56,471 bases of DNA from Alphaproteobacteria bacterium (GTDB lineage Bacteria > Pseudomonadota > Alphaproteobacteria > Rhodospirillales > Rhodospirillaceae): assembly GCA_030432435.1 (NCBI GenBank), contig JAUIGX010000002.1, positions 1 through 56,471 of the forward strand, given 5' to 3'. The translations under genes were made by a program, and so were the position numbers. The notes beneath the pieces were generated by a model. It was given only the letters and a program-made list of their open reading frames with translations, ran no database searches and was not told where the DNA came from. Numbering within the stretch: position 1 is the stretch's first letter; the number at the start of each line of letters is the position of its first letter. Positions 27,864-37,927 of the stretch are shown here, piece by piece.

Positions 27864-27950
27864 TGGTGCGGTCGAGAAGACTCGAACTTCCACGGGTTTT
27901 ACCCCACAGCGACCTCAACGCTGCGCGTCTACCAATTCCGCCACGACCGC
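27864..27950 (-). tRNA. tRNA-Leu (GAG)
   Basis: The minus strand starts GCGGTCGTGGCGGAA and folds into a class II tRNA. The anticodon arm is CAGCG-TTGAGGT-CGCTG (anticodon GAG), a long variable arm follows, the T loop is TTCGAGT, the acceptor end is CGACCGC and CCA is encoded at 27866-27864. The 87-base length and long variable arm fit Leu. Confidence 0.96.
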
Positions 27951-28058
27951 ACGGTAGATATTTATTTCGGCACGCTGGCCCCCGCGTTATCACATCGGGA
28001 TCGCCGAACGTGCGGTCAGATAGCAAATCGGCTATGGGTTGGCAATGGAAAGGCCCAC

Positions 28059-28724
28059 ATGATCGAAAACTCTGTTGAATTACGCATCTCGAGTGCCCCT
28101 GTTCCCTACCCCGAAGGCGTTGCGGCCATGGAGGAGCGAGTCGCCGGCGTGCGCGCGGGCACAGCCCCAGAGCTTGTCTGGCTTTTGGAACACCCCCCGC
28201 TTTACACCGCGGGCACCACCGCCCAGGAGTCCGACCTGTTGAGCCCTGACCGGTTTCCGGTGTTCAAGACCGGTCGCGGCGGTCAGTACACCTACCACGG
28301 GCCGGGGCAACGCGTGGTCTACGTTGTCCTGGATCTCAAGAAACGCGGCGAAGACGTGCGTTGTTATGTTCGTGATCTGGAAAGCTGGGCCATCGCCGCC
28401 CTTGCCCGGTTTGGTGTAAATGGAGAAATTCGACCAGGACGGGTTGGGATTTGGGTCGATCGCGGAAACGGCCACGAGGACAAAATCGGCGCTATCGGCG
28501 TCCGCGTCCGGCACTGGGTCAGCTATCATGGCCTCGCCCTGAACGTCGCCCCGGACCTCGCGCATTTTTCGGGTATCGTGCCCTGCGGAATCACCGACCA
28601 GGGCGTAACGTCCCTCGCGAAGCTCGGAATTGCCGCGTCCATGTCAGATATGGACGCGGCCCTAATCGAAACATTCTCAGAGGTTTTTGGAATGCCTCTC
28701 GTATCCGAGGATAAAACCCTTTAA
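28059..28724 (+). CDS. lipB: Octanoyl-ACP:protein N-octanoyltransferase
   Basis: The 221-residue enzyme moves octanoate from acyl carrier protein to lipoyl domains, the first step of lipoate synthesis. Catalytic Lys142 ([12 protein letters not shown]) and Cys176 ([16 protein letters not shown]) are present, along with the [12 protein letters not shown] substrate loop at 73-84. The ATG follows GGAAAGG by five bases. Its TAA shares the palindromic TTAA (28721-28724) with the stop of the convergent cytochrome P460-like gene. Confidence 0.97.
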   Translation: MIENSVELRISSAPVPYPEGVAAMEERVAGVRAGTAPELVWLLEHPPLYTAGTTAQESDLLSPDRFPVFKTGRGGQYTYHGPGQRVVYVVLDLKKRGEDVRCYVRDLESWAIAALARFGVNGEIRPGRVGIWVDRGNGHEDKIGAIGVRVRHWVSYHGLALNVAPDLAHFSGIVPCGITDQGVTSLAKLGIAASMSDMDAALIETFSEVFGMPLVSEDKTL

Positions 28725-29239
28725 TTCGCCGAGCAGCGCGGATCTTGGCCTTGCATGGCGATGATTTGCTCATCAGTCACCGGAACGGGCGGGCATCCAT
28801 GCCCTTTTGAACAGACGTAGTCGAATTTCGACGCGCCAGTGTGACAACTCAGACAAGTCCCAAGTGGGTTGGACGCGGTATCGCCCCGAGCGGTAATTTT
28901 TGTTCCTTCGGCCGAAACGTCAAAAAGCAAAAACTCCCAGCCGCCCGAGTTTGGATAGGCCGACGCTTCGTGCTTAACCATTGCCTCGTTTGGAACCATC
29001 TGAAGAATCGTGCCGACCGGGTATTCCTTCCCTTCGACATTCCCTTCAAAGATCGCCACCGCTTCGGCCAGCTTCGCTGGATCAGCATGGCGGACGTAGG
29101 TTTTGCTGACCTTCGTCCCTTCATGCATGCAACTAAACATCTCGGCGCTCGCTTCCGCAGCCTTTACCGGAACGCTCGCGACAGACGTCAAACAGACCAG
29201 CGCAGCCGCAACCACGGCGAGCTTTGTAATGTTTTTCAT
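28721..29239 (-). CDS. Cytochrome P460-like c-type cytochrome, secreted
   Basis: The 172-residue product has a signal peptide (about 1-28) and one haem-c site CLSCH at 129-133, near the C-terminus as in the cytochrome P460/c'-beta family. The preceding strands ([32 protein letters not shown]) fit the family fold. Extra Cys at 37, 143, 149 and 169 could form disulfides. Classical P460 oxidises hydroxylamine using a Lys-haem cross-link; whether the needed Lys is in place cannot be told by eye. I chose ATG 29239, behind AGGGGGATTT. Confidence 0.8.
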   Translation of the reverse strand: MKNITKLAVVAAALVCLTSVASVPVKAAEASAEMFSCMHEGTKVSKTYVRHADPAKLAEAVAIFEGNVEGKEYPVGTILQMVPNEAMVKHEASAYPNSGGWEFLLFDVSAEGTKITARGDTASNPLGTCLSCHTGASKFDYVCSKGHGCPPVPVTDEQIIAMQGQDPRCSAN

Positions 29240-29348
29240 AAATCCCCCTACATAAGCTGCCATCTATTGGCCAGCAGCCCCTAGGGTAGATCACCGCGCA
29301 CCGACCGCCAATGGCCGCGATTTCGGCCCAAAAGCCCGACGAACGAGC

Positions 29349-29744
29349 CTATATGGTGCCGACGATACCAATGAAAATAACCATCATAGCTGCCCAGCTC
29401 ACTGCAAACGCCAGAGTTCGGCCAAGAGGAACACCCGCCGCATAGAGCGCGTAGTGCGCCACCCGGGCCCAGAAATAAACGATGGTGGCCACGACAATTA
29501 CATCGTTCGTTGCCCCGATCAGATGAGCGACAATCACCAGGGCCGCAAAGGGCACAAGGTTCTCGATCGCATTGTAGTGGGCTTTCTTCGCTCGCGCGGC
29601 CCAGGGCGGTAGAGGCGTTGCATCGGCCCGATAGGTGAGCGCCGGACCTAATCCGACATTTCGGATGTGTGCGAGGATGTAAGGTATCCAAAGCAGCGCC
29701 GTCAGCGCGGCTGTGAACGCAAGCATTTTCAGATCGGTAATCAT
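29349..29744 (-). CDS. MAPEG-family membrane protein
   Basis: The 131-residue product has four hydrophobic helices (about 5-23, 50-72, 78-96 and 103-130). The HYNAIENLVPFAALV segment with the family's Glu-Asn pair and YFWARVAHYALYAAGVP are typical of the eicosanoid/glutathione metabolism superfamily. Bacterial members are mostly uncharacterised, and glutathione-linked detoxification is a family-level guess. I chose ATG 29744, behind GGGAGAG, over in-frame upstream ATG 29810, which would add a non-hydrophobic tail. Confidence 0.88.
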   Translation of the reverse strand: MITDLKMLAFTAALTALLWIPYILAHIRNVGLGPALTYRADATPLPPWAARAKKAHYNAIENLVPFAALVIVAHLIGATNDVIVVATIVYFWARVAHYALYAAGVPLGRTLAFAVSWAAMMVIFIGIVGTI

Positions 29745-29819
29745 GAGAGCTCTCCCAATATGGCGCGTCCAAGAGCCTAGATGGGACTGCTGGAAAAGCA
29801 ATAAGCCCATGCGTTGCAG

Positions 29820-30122
29820 CTAAGGGCTGACCGTGGCCCTTTGCTCGAAGTCCGAGCCGTCAAAGGGCGTGAGACAGTGATTGTTCTCTACCGATGTGAC
29901 CTTGGCCCCCGGCGGCCCTTCGCGGCAGGCCGACACGAATGCTTCAACTGCTTCAGGCGCACCTTGCGCCAGGGCTTCCACGGACCCATCAGTGAGATTA
30001 CGCACCCAGCCAGTCAGGGCGAGCTCGCGCGCTGTCCCCACGGCCCAGTACCGATACCCAACGCCTTGCACGCGCCCTGAAATCCGCAGGCTATACGTCA
30101 CCGGAGTATTGGGCTGGGTCAT
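29820..30122 (-). CDS. acyP: Acylphosphatase
   Basis: The 100-residue product has the GRVQGVGYRYW phosphate-binding loop with catalytic Arg24, and catalytic Asn42 in GWVRNLTDGSVEA. The enzyme hydrolyses carboxyl-phosphates such as acetyl phosphate and carbamoyl phosphate. It lies 10 bp after the carboxylase alpha subunit and may be co-transcribed with it. A role in clearing acyl- or carboxyphosphate is possible but unproven. Confidence 0.94.
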   Translation of the reverse strand: MTQPNTPVTYSLRISGRVQGVGYRYWAVGTARELALTGWVRNLTDGSVEALAQGAPEAVEAFVSACREGPPGAKVTSVENNHCLTPFDGSDFEQRATVSP

Positions 30123-30132
30123 GTCCAGCGGC

Positions 30133-32148
30133 CTACTCGAACTCCAGAATCATCTGATCGACGGCCAGAGAGGCACCGTTAGTCTCATAGACCTTCTTGA
30201 CCACGCCGTCGCGCTCCGCCTTGAGGACGTTTTCCATCTTCATGGCCTCGACAATGGCGAGGGTTTCCCCGGCCTTGATTTCCTGACCTTCTTTGGCCGC
30301 TACGGACACCAGCAATCCCGGCATCGGCGACAGCAGGAACTTCGTCAGATCCGGCGGCGGCTTGTGCAACATCAGCCGCGCGAGTTCCGCCTGACGGGCG
30401 GTGTAAACATCAAGATCAAGCTGAGCACCGTCGTGGAAGACCCGGTAGCCCACCGGCTCGCGGTCGATCTGGATCGTGATGGGCTTGCCGTTTACCTCGC
30501 CGATAAATAGCGGTGCGCCAAAGGTCCAGTCGCTCTTCACTTGAACCGTCTTCTTACCGACCTTGGCGGTTCCCCCGCCGATCCCATCGCTCTCGTCCTG
30601 CTTGGGCGCTATCCAGACCGGATACTCATCCTTCTTGCCGTTGTGTTTAACCACGACAGTCCAGGTGTCGGGCATAATCCGGCCATGGCCCGGGATTTGA
30701 CCTGATATCTTGGCCACTCGGCGGGCATAGGCATCATGTACCAGCGCCGCGACAGCAATCAGGGTCGTCGGCTCCTGCGCCGGCAGATCAGCCTCAGAGA
30801 ACCCATCCGGGTATTCCTCGGCGATAAAATTGGTGGATAGCCGTCCATCCTCGAAGCGCTTCTTGCTCATGACCGAAGCCAAGAACGGAATGTTGTGAGA
30901 CACGCCGCGGATGTAATAGGCGTCGAGGGCCGCGCGCATCTGCGCGGTCGCCGCCTTACGGTCCTTGGCCCAGGTGCACAACTTGGCGATCATAGGGTCG
31001 TAGAACACGCTGATCTCGCCGCCCTGTTGCACGCCGGTATCCACCCGTACATGCTTGCCTTCGACCGGCGGGATGTAGCGCACCAGCCGCCCGGTGGACG
31101 GCAGGAAGTTGCGGTACGGATCTTCAGCGTAGATCCGGCTTTCTAAAGCCCAGCCGTTGAGTTTCACGCCTGCTTGCTTCAGCGGCAGCTTTTCGCCCGC
31201 CGCCACGCGGATCATCAACTCCACAAGATCAAGCCCCGTCACCAGCTCCGTGACCGGGTGCTCAACCTGTAAACGCGTATTCATTTCAAGGAAGTAGAAG
31301 TTCTTCTTAGCATCAACAATAAATTCGACTGTACCGGCGCTGACGTAATCCACGGCCTTCGCCAAAGCCACGGCCTGCTCGCCCATGGCCTTGCGCGTCT
31401 TCGCGTCGATAAAGGGGCTTGGCGCCTCTTCAATGACCTTCTGGTGGCGACGCTGAATGGAACACTCGCGCTCGCCCAGATAGATCGTATTGCCGTGACG
31501 GTCGGCCAGAACCTGAATCTCGATATGCCGGGGCTGCTCGATGTACTTCTCGATGAACACACGATCGTCACCGAAGGACGATTTAGCCTCGGAGGTGGAG
31601 CGTTCAAAGCCCTCCTGCACCTCAGATGCATTGCGAGCTATGCGCATGCCTTTACCGCCGCCGCCGGCCGATGCCTTCAGCATCACCGGGAAACCAACCT
31701 CCGCAGCGATCTTCTTGGCGTGCGCGGTATCTTTGATCACGCCCATAAAGCCCGGCACGGTGGATACGCCCGCCTTATCGGCCAGTTTCTTCGACGTTAT
31801 CTTGTCGCCCATCGCCTCGATGGCTTTGGCATCGGGCCCGATGAAGACGATCTTCTCTTTCGCAAGCGCCTTCTGGAACTCCTTGTTCTCAGACAAGAAG
31901 CCATACCCAGGATGCACCGCTTCGGCTTTGGTCTGCTTACAGGCCTTAATGATCCGGTCGATGATCAGATAGCTCTTTGCGGCCGGACTGTCGCCGATAT
32001 GGACGGCCTCGTCGGCCATCTCCACGTGCAGGGCATTGCGGTCGGCGTCGGAATAGACCGCCACCGTCTGAATGCCCATCTTGCGGGCGGTTTTAATGAC
32101 GCGGCAGGCGATCTCGCCGCGGTTAGCAATGAGGATTTTTTTAAACAT
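30133..32148 (-). CDS. pccA: Propionyl-CoA carboxylase, biotin carboxylase/carrier (alpha) subunit
   Basis: The 671-residue product has an N-terminal biotin carboxylase with ATP-grasp (about 1-445; KASAGGGGKGMRIA ATP loop, EMNTRLQVEHPVTE), a BT-type linking domain (about 450-590) and a C-terminal biotinyl domain with EAMKMEN, biotin on Lys637. It carboxylates biotin with bicarbonate and ATP. The length and the beta subunit encoded just upstream (15 bp) point to propionyl-CoA carboxylase, which makes methylmalonyl-CoA from odd-chain or branched substrates. Acetyl-CoA or methylcrotonyl-CoA specificity cannot be fully excluded. Confidence 0.92.
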   Translation of the reverse strand: MFKKILIANRGEIACRVIKTARKMGIQTVAVYSDADRNALHVEMADEAVHIGDSPAAKSYLIIDRIIKACKQTKAEAVHPGYGFLSENKEFQKALAKEKIVFIGPDAKAIEAMGDKITSKKLADKAGVSTVPGFMGVIKDTAHAKKIAAEVGFPVMLKASAGGGGKGMRIARNASEVQEGFERSTSEAKSSFGDDRVFIEKYIEQPRHIEIQVLADRHGNTIYLGERECSIQRRHQKVIEEAPSPFIDAKTRKAMGEQAVALAKAVDYVSAGTVEFIVDAKKNFYFLEMNTRLQVEHPVTELVTGLDLVELMIRVAAGEKLPLKQAGVKLNGWALESRIYAEDPYRNFLPSTGRLVRYIPPVEGKHVRVDTGVQQGGEISVFYDPMIAKLCTWAKDRKAATAQMRAALDAYYIRGVSHNIPFLASVMSKKRFEDGRLSTNFIAEEYPDGFSEADLPAQEPTTLIAVAALVHDAYARRVAKISGQIPGHGRIMPDTWTVVVKHNGKKDEYPVWIAPKQDESDGIGGGTAKVGKKTVQVKSDWTFGAPLFIGEVNGKPITIQIDREPVGYRVFHDGAQLDLDVYTARQAELARLMLHKPPPDLTKFLLSPMPGLLVSVAAKEGQEIKAGETLAIVEAMKMENVLKAERDGVVKKVYETNGASLAVDQMILEFE

Positions 32149-32163
32149 ACCGAAGCGCCGTCC

Positions 32164-33696
32164 CTAGAGCGGAATATTGTCGTGTTTCTTCCAAGGGTTC
32201 TTAACGTCCTTGGAACGCAGCATGGCGAGGCTGCGGCAAATGCGGCGGCGCGTGCCGTGCGGCATGATCACATCGTCGATGAATCCGAGGTTCGCCGCCT
32301 TGAACGGATTTGCGAATCTTTCCTCGTACTCTTTTGTTCTTGCTGCGATTTTCTTGGCATCGCCGATGTCCTGGCGGAAGATGATCTCCACCGCGCCCTT
32401 GGCCCCCATCACCGCGATCTCAGCGGTCGGCCATGCCAGATTCACGTCGCCTCGAATGTGCTTGGAACTCATCACGTCATAGGCCCCGCCGTAGGCCTTG
32501 CGGGTTATGACCGTGATCTTCGGCACTGTCGCTTCGGCATATGCAAACAGCAGCTTCGCGCCGTTCTTGATGATGGCGTTGTATTCCTGGTCGGTCCCCG
32601 GCAGGAAGCCCGGCACATCGACGAACGTTAGGATCGGAATGTTGAAGCAGTCGCAGAACCGAACGAAACGCGCGGCTTTACGGCTTGAGTTGATATCGAG
32701 ACACCCGGCCAGAACCATCGGCTGATTGGCCACAATGCCCACGGTCTGGCCTTCCATACGGGCAAAGCCAACAATGATATTTCGCGCCCACAGGTCCGCA
32801 ACTTCAAAGAAGTCCCCTTCGTCCACGACCTTCAGGATCAGTTCCTTCATGTCGTAGGGCTTGTTGGGATTATCCGGGATCAGCGTATCAAGGGACATCT
32901 CCTCGCGGTCCGGCGGATCATCGCAGGGAATAACCGGCGGTTTTTCACGGTTGCTAAGCGGCAGGAAGTCCATGAACCGGCGCAGTTGCAGCAACGATTC
33001 CACATCGTTGGCAAAGGCTGCATCAGCCACGCCGGACTTGGATGCGTGGGTTAGCGCTCCGCCCAGCTCTTCCTGGGTCACGGTCTCGTGGGTCACTGTT
33101 TTGACCACATCGGGACCGGTCACAAACATGTAGGAGGTGTCTTTGACCATGAAGATAAAATCGGTCATGGCCGGTGAATACACCGCCCCACCCGCGCAGG
33201 GCCCCATGACCATCGAAACCTGGGGCACAACGCCCGAGGCCAGCACGTTCTGCAGGAACACGTCAGCATAACCGGCCAGCGACGAGACGCCTTCCTGGAT
33301 ACGCGCGCCGCCGGAATCATTAAGACCGATCACGGGAGCCCCCACCTGAACGGCCTTCTCCATCACTTTCAGAATTTTCTTGGCGTGAGATTCCGAGAGC
33401 GAACCGCCAAACACCGTGAAATCCTGGCTGAAGACGAACATCGGCCGGCCGTTGATCGTCCCGTACCCGACAATCACGCCGTCGCCCGGCACCCGCTGCT
33501 CGCCCATACCGAAGTCTTCGCAGCGATGCTCGACAAACATGTCCCATTCTTCGAACGAGCCCTCGTCAAAGAGCAGCTCTATCCGCTCCCGCGCCGACAG
33601 TTTGCCCTTGCCGTGTTGAACATTAATGCGTTTTTGACCGCCGCCAAGGCGCGCTGCAGCGCGCTTTTCATCAAGCCGTTGGATGATCTCTCTCAT
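32164..33696 (-). CDS. pccB: Propionyl-CoA carboxylase, carboxyltransferase (beta) subunit
   Basis: The 510-residue product has two crotonase-like halves. The first carries [19 protein letters not shown] and [17 protein letters not shown] (acyl-CoA oxyanion hole); the second carries [14 protein letters not shown] and [17 protein letters not shown] (biotin/carboxyl oxyanion hole). It transfers CO2 from biotin to propionyl-CoA and forms an alpha6-beta6 complex with the pccA product. It is the first gene of the pccB-pccA-acylphosphatase run and divergent from the septation gene. Confidence 0.94.
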   Translation of the reverse strand: MREIIQRLDEKRAAARLGGGQKRINVQHGKGKLSARERIELLFDEGSFEEWDMFVEHRCEDFGMGEQRVPGDGVIVGYGTINGRPMFVFSQDFTVFGGSLSESHAKKILKVMEKAVQVGAPVIGLNDSGGARIQEGVSSLAGYADVFLQNVLASGVVPQVSMVMGPCAGGAVYSPAMTDFIFMVKDTSYMFVTGPDVVKTVTHETVTQEELGGALTHASKSGVADAAFANDVESLLQLRRFMDFLPLSNREKPPVIPCDDPPDREEMSLDTLIPDNPNKPYDMKELILKVVDEGDFFEVADLWARNIIVGFARMEGQTVGIVANQPMVLAGCLDINSSRKAARFVRFCDCFNIPILTFVDVPGFLPGTDQEYNAIIKNGAKLLFAYAEATVPKITVITRKAYGGAYDVMSSKHIRGDVNLAWPTAEIAVMGAKGAVEIIFRQDIGDAKKIAARTKEYEERFANPFKAANLGFIDDVIMPHGTRRRICRSLAMLRSKDVKNPWKKHDNIPL

Positions 33697-33937
33697 ACCC
33701 TGATCCGGTTAGAACGTTTTAAGGAAGTCCCCGTCTAGCAGCTGATGCCACCCGTGTTAATCCAGGACATAGCACACCAAATACCGGGCAATGTCACAAA
33801 AAAGTACTGAATATCGGGTCTTAGAGAGCATCTCGTCGCGATCCCGCAGCATTAAGGGCTCCGAGCGGTTCTCCTTGGCGGTACGGGGCTGGGTCGCTAT
33901 AACCCCGCCAGAAACCCGCACAGGAGTGGCATCTTTC

Positions 33938-34525
33938 GTGAATCAGATGAATCCGTTGTTGAAACTCGGGCTCGAAATGGGCCCCCTGCTGATTTTTTTC
34001 CTGGTGAACAGTTCCCAGGGTCTTTTTGTGGGGACCGCCGCCTTCATGACAGCGACGGTCGTTGCTCTTGCCGTATCCTACGGCATTGCCCGCACGGTTC
34101 CCGTAATGCCCCTAGTCACCGCCGTATTTGTACTTATTTTCGGCGGCCTCACTCTGTTTCTGGCTGATGAGACCTTCATTAAATTAAAGCCGACCATCGT
34201 TAACCTGCTTTTTGCAACCATCCTGCTTGTCGGCCTTATGACCGGCCGAGTTTTTATGAAGATTCTCTTGGAGTCAGCATTTCAACTTACGGACCGTGGC
34301 TGGCAACTCATCACCCGGGCCTGGATCGGCTTTTTCATCTTTCTCGCAGCACTAAACGAAGTGGTCTGGCGCAATTTCTCTACCGACACCTGGGTTAGCT
34401 TCAAGGTGTTCGGCGTTTTGCCCATCACACTTGTCTTCACCTTTGCGCTGCTGCCGGTAATTATGCGGCACAGCCTTGAGACCGACGCCTCCAAGGAGCC
34501 CAATTCCTCCGAAGGTCAGGACTGA
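33938..34525 (+). CDS. yciB: Inner-membrane septation protein YciB/IspZ family
   Basis: The roughly 195-residue product has five hydrophobic helices. It starts with NPLLKLGLEMGPLLIFFLVN, and TLFLADETFIKLKPTIVNLLFA is the family signature. YciB proteins influence cell elongation, septation and envelope stress. I favour GTG 33938 because AGGAG lies 11 bases upstream; ATG 33947 is the alternative, and an in-frame ATG at 33791 would add about 50 unrelated residues. The 3' end overlaps the convergent ATP12 gene by 10 bases. Confidence 0.9.
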   Translation: MNQMNPLLKLGLEMGPLLIFFLVNSSQGLFVGTAAFMTATVVALAVSYGIARTVPVMPLVTAVFVLIFGGLTLFLADETFIKLKPTIVNLLFATILLVGLMTGRVFMKILLESAFQLTDRGWQLITRAWIGFFIFLAALNEVVWRNFSTDTWVSFKVFGVLPITLVFTFALLPVIMRHSLETDASKEPNSSEGQD

Positions 34526-35277
34526 GGATTATCTTCTAATAGACTGATATATTGCTTAATTGCGCGAATTTCAGATTCGATCGCGCGCTGGCGTATGAGG
34601 GCTTCTCGATCCTCGCCCCACTGTTCAGCCTGGAACGTTTCATCAAGATGAGCACAAGCTGCGACCTCCTCCGCAGAGAGGTAGCCGCGCACCAAAGCCA
34701 TGGACAGGGCCAGCGATTTTGTAACTGCCGCACAGGCCTGGAATGCCATGAGATCTTCATCGTTTAAAGACTCAAGCGCTTTTTTCATAGCAAGCACTGT
34801 ATTTTCTGGCTGCTGCGCAGGCATGACCCCTTCGACCGAACTCAATTGAACGCCAGCGTCCGCATACAACCAGTCGAGAACGGGTTGCCACGCCTCAGCC
34901 TGCCGAACTTTGAGCATCGTCGGGTATGTCGCCCGGTAACACAAAAGATCGGCATCGATGTAGGTCATGAGGCTGGCAATGATGGCTTCACGCTCCGGTC
35001 CGATACGGTCGATAGCCGTCGCAACCAGGCGCGTAAGAGGCATTGTCTCGCGGTCAATAATCGGGTTCTGCGCATCCCATTCAGCAGCCAATGCCTCCGC
35101 AAGGGCTCGCTTCGGTGTCCCAAGAAGGTTTCGCAAGGGTGTGCGGACAGGTTTGCCGTCGAGCATGACGCAAAGTGCGCCCCCCTCTTCCGCCACGCTC
35201 ACAGTCTTATAAAAACGCCGTGGCTTCGGCGGCGGGGCTTCCCGCCCCGAAACCGGCTTTAAGTCGCCTATACTCAT
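34516..35277 (-). CDS. ATP12-family F1-ATPase assembly chaperone
   Basis: The 253-residue product matches ATP12: RRFYKTVSVAEEGG, LDGKPVRTPLRNLL, LAAEWDAQNPIIDRETMPLTRLVATAIDRI and YIDADLLCYRA. ATP12 protects the F1 alpha subunit during ATP synthase assembly and is found in alphaproteobacteria and mitochondria, supporting the lineage call. It lies 21 bp after the AsmA-like gene and overlaps the end of the convergent septation gene. Confidence 0.94.
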   Translation of the reverse strand: MSIGDLKPVSGREAPPPKPRRFYKTVSVAEEGGALCVMLDGKPVRTPLRNLLGTPKRALAEALAAEWDAQNPIIDRETMPLTRLVATAIDRIGPEREAIIASLMTYIDADLLCYRATYPTMLKVRQAEAWQPVLDWLYADAGVQLSSVEGVMPAQQPENTVLAMKKALESLNDEDLMAFQACAAVTKSLALSMALVRGYLSAEEVAACAHLDETFQAEQWGEDREALIRQRAIESEIRAIKQYISLLEDNPQS

Positions 35278-35298
35278 AACCTTAGATGTAATCCGAAG

Positions 35299-37215
35299 CT
35301 ATTTTGTGTGCCAGGTGCGTGCGTCTTCGCATGGATTATTGCCAGATGTATCAACCCGGTTTTTTGCTCCCTGTAGGAGAGCCGATATCCCGCCAGTGGC
35401 AATGGCAGCGCCAATCGTTCCGATGGTCTTCGCAGCCCCTACTTTGTCGATGCCGACCCCGGGATCGGACAGCGGCCCTGAAATCTTCACCGCCTGTACC
35501 AGATCGCCGATGCCGACGCCAATCCCCGAACTCGCCTTGGAACGCACCCCAAGATCAACGCGTTCCGTGCCCAGATTGACCTGCCCGCTGGAGGTAAACT
35601 GCATTTTGTCGGTCACGAATGCGATGCCGTCTTCGGTTCGCGCCACACCATCTGAAATCTGGAAGTTCACCACGGCGCACTGGGCAACGGTGTAAGGGTC
35701 TTTATTACCCAGAGGATTCATGACGCTCACCACCTGCATGATGACGTCCGCCCCCAGAATATTAAGAGCGTCGCTGCGAACACGGCTTTGGCCCATTCCT
35801 CCGACCATCGACCCGTTCAGATTGGCCATAACAGCGCTGACCGTATCCCCGCCACCGCGCACATTGAGGCTCAAATCGACCGGACCGTCAGTGATCAAAT
35901 CGGTTTTCTTCATGGCCTTCGCCAGATTCTCGGCGCTGAACCCATCAATATCGGCCTTAAGGGACACCGATTTATTGGCAGCATTCATGCCCAGTGCGGC
36001 CCGGATTGTGCCGTCGGCAACCGCCAGGCTGATCGGGTCTGCCGAAAGATTGCTCCCCGACAGCTTAACGGGAACCACGATATCGCTTATTTCCATGCCG
36101 TTCGACAGAACCAGCTTACCCACCGTGATATTCACATCGGCATTGCCGGTCGAAAGAGTATCCCAAGGCAAAGGCGTATCGGGGAACACCTTTCCGCCGT
36201 CGCTTTCGGATGCGCCGCCGGCCCCCGCAGCGCCCTCATCAGCCGCCATAACGATCTCCGGGATGTTTATTTTGCCGGTGGCCGAGGGTCGATCCTCGGC
36301 AAGACTCACCATTAAATCCGTATCGGCTTTGAGGCCAAAGCCATCGAGCGCCAGCTTGACCGGGAATTCTTCAGTGCGCGCCATAAGCTGCGCAATGGAT
36401 GCAATCTGCCCCTTGGCGCGGATATCCTGGCCGCTCAGTTTCGCGACCACGTCCAACTCACCGTCGTCATCCAGAGAAAACGTATCAACAGCCACGTCAA
36501 GCGGCGCACCGTCAGACGTATACGAGGCCGTTGTATCCTGGACGGTAATATTAGTGATGTTGAAGTCCGTAATGGCTCCATCGGCGCTTAGTCGCAGCGT
36601 GCCTATTTTGGCGGCGGCCTTCGTTGTACCTTCCGCATAAGACAGCGTTGCCCCATCGACTTCCATCTCGGGGACAATCATATCCATGAGCGCCCCGGCA
36701 ATTTCAACGCCCAGGCTCTCCGCTGTGACGTCGGCGCTCAGTTTGCTTACGCCGTCCCGGTAGCTAAGCTTCAGATTTTCGGCGGAAACACCGTCGATAT
36801 TGAGGGGAATGGCTTCATCATCAGGCGACGCTTCAACATCAAATTCCCAGTTTCCCTTGCCGTCCGCGTTTGTTTCCAGCAGCACATCGGCGCCAATGAT
36901 CTCAAGGTCACCAATGTTCACCGTGCCAAAAATAAGAGGGATAAGGTCGGTATGCGCGGCAACGCGTTCGACTATCACCATCTCCGGGCGGCTACCCCAA
37001 GGGGCGTTACCTAGTTTTACGTCATGCACAACAATGGCAGGCGTTAGGGAAACCGAGAGTGAAATTTCTCCGATGGAGACTTCGCGGCCCGTCGCGGCCT
37101 TTGCTTGGTCTTGAATCAAGCCGCGGTACTGGTTGACGTCGAACGTGGCGAGGAAGACGAAAACGCCGACCACGATCAATACGACAACGCCGCCTGCAAT
37201 TTTGAGTGCTTTCAT
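35299..37215 (-). CDS. AsmA-family envelope protein
   Basis: The 638-residue product has one N-terminal membrane helix (about 6-24) followed directly by DVNQYRGLIQDQAKAATGREVSIGEISL, the AsmA start, and a long beta-rich periplasmic part. The C-terminal AsmA_2-like region includes LNLNVRGGGDTVSAVMANLNGSM and a SSGQVNLGTERVDLGVRSK strand. AsmA-like proteins are thought to form bridge-like channels that move phospholipid to the outer membrane. A Gly/Ala-rich segment at about 324-340 looks flexible. GGAG lies 7 bases before the ATG. Confidence 0.9.
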   Translation of the reverse strand: MKALKIAGGVVVLIVVGVFVFLATFDVNQYRGLIQDQAKAATGREVSIGEISLSVSLTPAIVVHDVKLGNAPWGSRPEMVIVERVAAHTDLIPLIFGTVNIGDLEIIGADVLLETNADGKGNWEFDVEASPDDEAIPLNIDGVSAENLKLSYRDGVSKLSADVTAESLGVEIAGALMDMIVPEMEVDGATLSYAEGTTKAAAKIGTLRLSADGAITDFNITNITVQDTTASYTSDGAPLDVAVDTFSLDDDGELDVVAKLSGQDIRAKGQIASIAQLMARTEEFPVKLALDGFGLKADTDLMVSLAEDRPSATGKINIPEIVMAADEGAAGAGGASESDGGKVFPDTPLPWDTLSTGNADVNITVGKLVLSNGMEISDIVVPVKLSGSNLSADPISLAVADGTIRAALGMNAANKSVSLKADIDGFSAENLAKAMKKTDLITDGPVDLSLNVRGGGDTVSAVMANLNGSMVGGMGQSRVRSDALNILGADVIMQVVSVMNPLGNKDPYTVAQCAVVNFQISDGVARTEDGIAFVTDKMQFTSSGQVNLGTERVDLGVRSKASSGIGVGIGDLVQAVKISGPLSDPGVGIDKVGAAKTIGTIGAAIATGGISALLQGAKNRVDTSGNNPCEDARTWHTK

Positions 37216-37231
37216 TGTATTTCTCCGCCGA

Positions 37232-37927
37232 TTAGCTTGCCGCAGGGGTCGCTACAGGTGTTTTTAACGTCTGCACCGCGGGCAAAAGCTGGTCTAGGTG
37301 ATCAATCATGCTATGCGCGCCGGCCTTTATTAGGTCCTCAGGCGGATGATTACCCCAGGACACGCCGATCGAAGGCACTCCCGCCGCGACAGCCATCAGG
37401 ATGTCAAAAGACGTATCGCCGATCATCACCGCATTTTCGGGCAAAACCCCCGTCTCGCCGAGAGCATTAAGAATCATGCCCGGATGGGGCTTGCCGGGGG
37501 CTTTGTCCGGTGTTTGCATCGTTACGAACCGCCCCTCCAAGCCATGCCGCTTTAAAAGGTGGTCTACTCCGCGCTGGGCCTTGCCCGTCGCAATTCCAAG
37601 CAAGTAGCCCTCTTGTACTAACGCATCAAAGGCCTCAAGGGTTCCCGGAAAAAGCGGCTCGTCGTAATCCGGCGAGGACCGCAACCCCACGAATATCTTG
37701 CGGTAGGTCGCCTCCATGCTCTGATGTCTCTCCGGCTCAATATCCGGAAACAGGCGCACCAGGGCTTCATCAAGCGAAAGACCGATCACCAGCGGAATTT
37801 GGCCCAGCGGTGGCTCCGCCACGTCAAGCGCCCGCGCCACCTCTTTGACGGCGCGAACGATGTTGGACTGGCTGTCCACAACCGTCCCATCCAAATCAAA
37901 AATAACAAGGCGCAGAGAAGCGCTCAT
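37232..37927 (-). CDS. HAD-superfamily phosphatase (Gph/PGMB-like)
   Basis: The 231-residue product has HAD motif I FDLDGTVVDS (10-19), a helical cap, motif II TG in GIATGKAQRG, the motif III Lys in GKPHPGM and motif IV MIGDTSFDILMA. Phosphoglycolate or a sugar phosphate is a likely substrate; sequence alone does not decide. Its ATG overlaps the stop of the pseudouridine synthase gene (ATGA, 37924-37927), so it is made with RluC. Confidence 0.9.
   Translation of the reverse strand: MSASLRLVIFDLDGTVVDSQSNIVRAVKEVARALDVAEPPLGQIPLVIGLSLDEALVRLFPDIEPERHQSMEATYRKIFVGLRSSPDYDEPLFPGTLEAFDALVQEGYLLGIATGKAQRGVDHLLKRHGLEGRFVTMQTPDKAPGKPHPGMILNALGETGVLPENAVMIGDTSFDILMAVAAGVPSIGVSWGNHPPEDLIKAGAHSMIDHLDQLLPAVQTLKTPVATPAAS

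Noticed and set aside
29281-29772. 163-codon open frame on the minus strand overlapping the MAPEG gene
   Set aside because: Its product is Cys/Arg/Ser-rich without helices. The other frame gives a clean four-helix MAPEG protein with a ribosome-binding site.
31444-32631. 395-codon open frame on the plus strand
   Set aside because: It is antisense to pccA and pccB and spans their junction; no recognisable protein.
35720-36640. 306-codon open frame on the plus strand
   Set aside because: It is antisense to the AsmA-like gene, whose codon pattern keeps the opposite frame free of stops.
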